Source: Nannochloris sp. 'desiccata'
Taxonomy: Eukaryota; Chlorophyta; Trebouxiophyceae; Chlorellales; Chlorellaceae
Length of the DNA: 64,000 nucleotides
NCBI GenBank assembly: GCA_019044685.2
Contig: JAGTXX020000004.1
Location: 992,001-1,056,000 of the forward strand
Reading direction: 5' to 3'
The position numbers and the translations under genes are program-made. This document shows positions 63,658 through 64,000 of this stretch, one piece after another. Numbering within the stretch: position 1 is the first letter of the stretch; each line of letters starts with the position of its first letter. The notes below the pieces were generated by a model, which saw nothing but the letters and a program-made list of their open reading frames with translations, had not been told where the DNA came from and did no database searches.

Positions 63658-64000
63658 TTAAGAATAGTTGTTTTGGAGGAAAGGATCAAGAGGCTTGCCC
63701 AAAGCATAGACAATGAACCCAATGTCTCTGAGCTTCTGGTGGTCGAGAATATTACGGCCATCAAAGATAAATGCAGGCTTGACCATAGAGTCGTATACTT
63801 CTTGGTAGTCATATTCTTTGAACTCATCCCATTCAGTGAGAATGCAGAGTGCATGAGCACCACGGGCAGCATCCATAGCGCTGGTAGCGACAGTAATGGA
63901 CTCCATGTTCTGGCTAGGGCTAGCTTTGACACCAGGGTGATCCCATTCGAATTTCTCACTGGCCAAATCAACACGGATCTGGTTCTCATTTACCTGAGGG
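63658..64000 (-). CDS. UGD: UDP-glucose 6-dehydrogenase, C-terminal end (runs off window)
   Basis: About 112 codons are visible: VNENQIRVDLASEKFEW..., ITVATSAMDAARGAHALCIL, TEWDEFKEYDY, PAFIFDGRNILDHQKLRDIG and FIVYALGKPLD, with a TAA stop. These match the UDP-binding C-terminal domain of eukaryotic UGD, which oxidises UDP-glucose to UDP-glucuronate for cell-wall polysaccharides. A CCCTCAG|GTAAAT boundary at 63994-64000 could be a splice acceptor, so upstream coding may start there. The gene continues beyond the window. Confidence 0.93.
   Translation of the reverse strand, partial: PQVNENQIRVDLASEKFEWDHPGVKASPSQNMESITVATSAMDAARGAHALCILTEWDEFKEYDYQEVYDSMVKPAFIFDGRNILDHQKLRDIGFIVYALGKPLDPFLQNNYS

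Noticed and set aside
63648..63989. 113-codon minus-strand ORF overlapping UGD
   Set aside because: Out-of-frame shadow. The UGD frame carries all conserved motifs.
1..64000. TGA reassigned as a sense codon in this nucleus
   Set aside because: Trp is coded by TGG throughout, conserved genes show no internal TGA apart from the ATPase gene, and TGA terminates other ORFs cleanly.

Overview
The window is nuclear DNA of a photosynthetic eukaryote, most likely a unicellular or simple alga. Genes are densely packed, mostly with zero to three short GT-AG introns. They include eukaryote-only machinery (MCM4, HUS1, RPN9, RPC34, LSM1, NOC2, HAS1) and plant/algal-type proteins: a fibrillin (PAP), an ATXR3-type SET methyltransferase, an RRP6L3-type exonuclease, a CYP23-like cyclophilin, a fused PabA-PabB aminodeoxychorismate synthase, and a PSAT with a transit-like leader. 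I cannot name the species. The intron-poor, 5'-biased structure and the ABCG and P-loop ATPase types would fit a red-lineage alga, but that is inference.

Layout. 1-8.2 kb: 3' part of folate-pathway ADCS, an FAD oxidoreductase, a TPR/J-domain protein and the checkpoint clamp subunit HUS1. 8.3-16.3 kb: an LRR protein, a 1,299-residue membrane-anchored protein of unknown function, and a small RGG protein. 16.8-26.6 kb: an ATXR3-like methyltransferase, a short terminal-inverted-repeat (TIR) mobile element with its own small ORF (21498-22266), a GCK-domain protein, and NOC2 with an RGG tail. 27-35 kb: a tyrosine-phosphatase-like protein, two unknowns, an RRP6L3-like nuclease and proteasome subunit RPN9. 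35.2-43 kb is the most disturbed part: an anonymous GC-rich patch, a P-loop ATPase gene with an in-frame TGA, broken tandem ABCG remnants, a GIY-YIG-like protein and an intact ABCG transporter. 43-56 kb: a flavin monooxygenase, Pol III subunit RPC34, PSAT, helicase HAS1, a fibrillin with a coiled-coil tail, MCM4 and a secreted cyclophilin. 56.7-58.7 kb: a decayed non-LTR retrotransposon. 58.8-64 kb: a TPR-rich nuclear-looking protein, LSM1, a secreted SOUL haem-binding protein, and the 3' end of UDP-glucose dehydrogenase.

The genes form no operon and are mainly housekeeping. Recurring traits are very small first coding exons, introns as short as 33-37 nt, closely spaced divergent and convergent pairs, and strong preference for TAA/TAG stops. 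TGA appears almost only in the mobile elements, one unknown gene and the interrupted ATPase gene. The most novel-looking item is the 769-bp TIR element: it is flanked by TA, and TGATTTG motifs repeat about every 12 bp inside both ends. All exon joins were worked out by hand from splice motifs and reading phase and need transcript confirmation.
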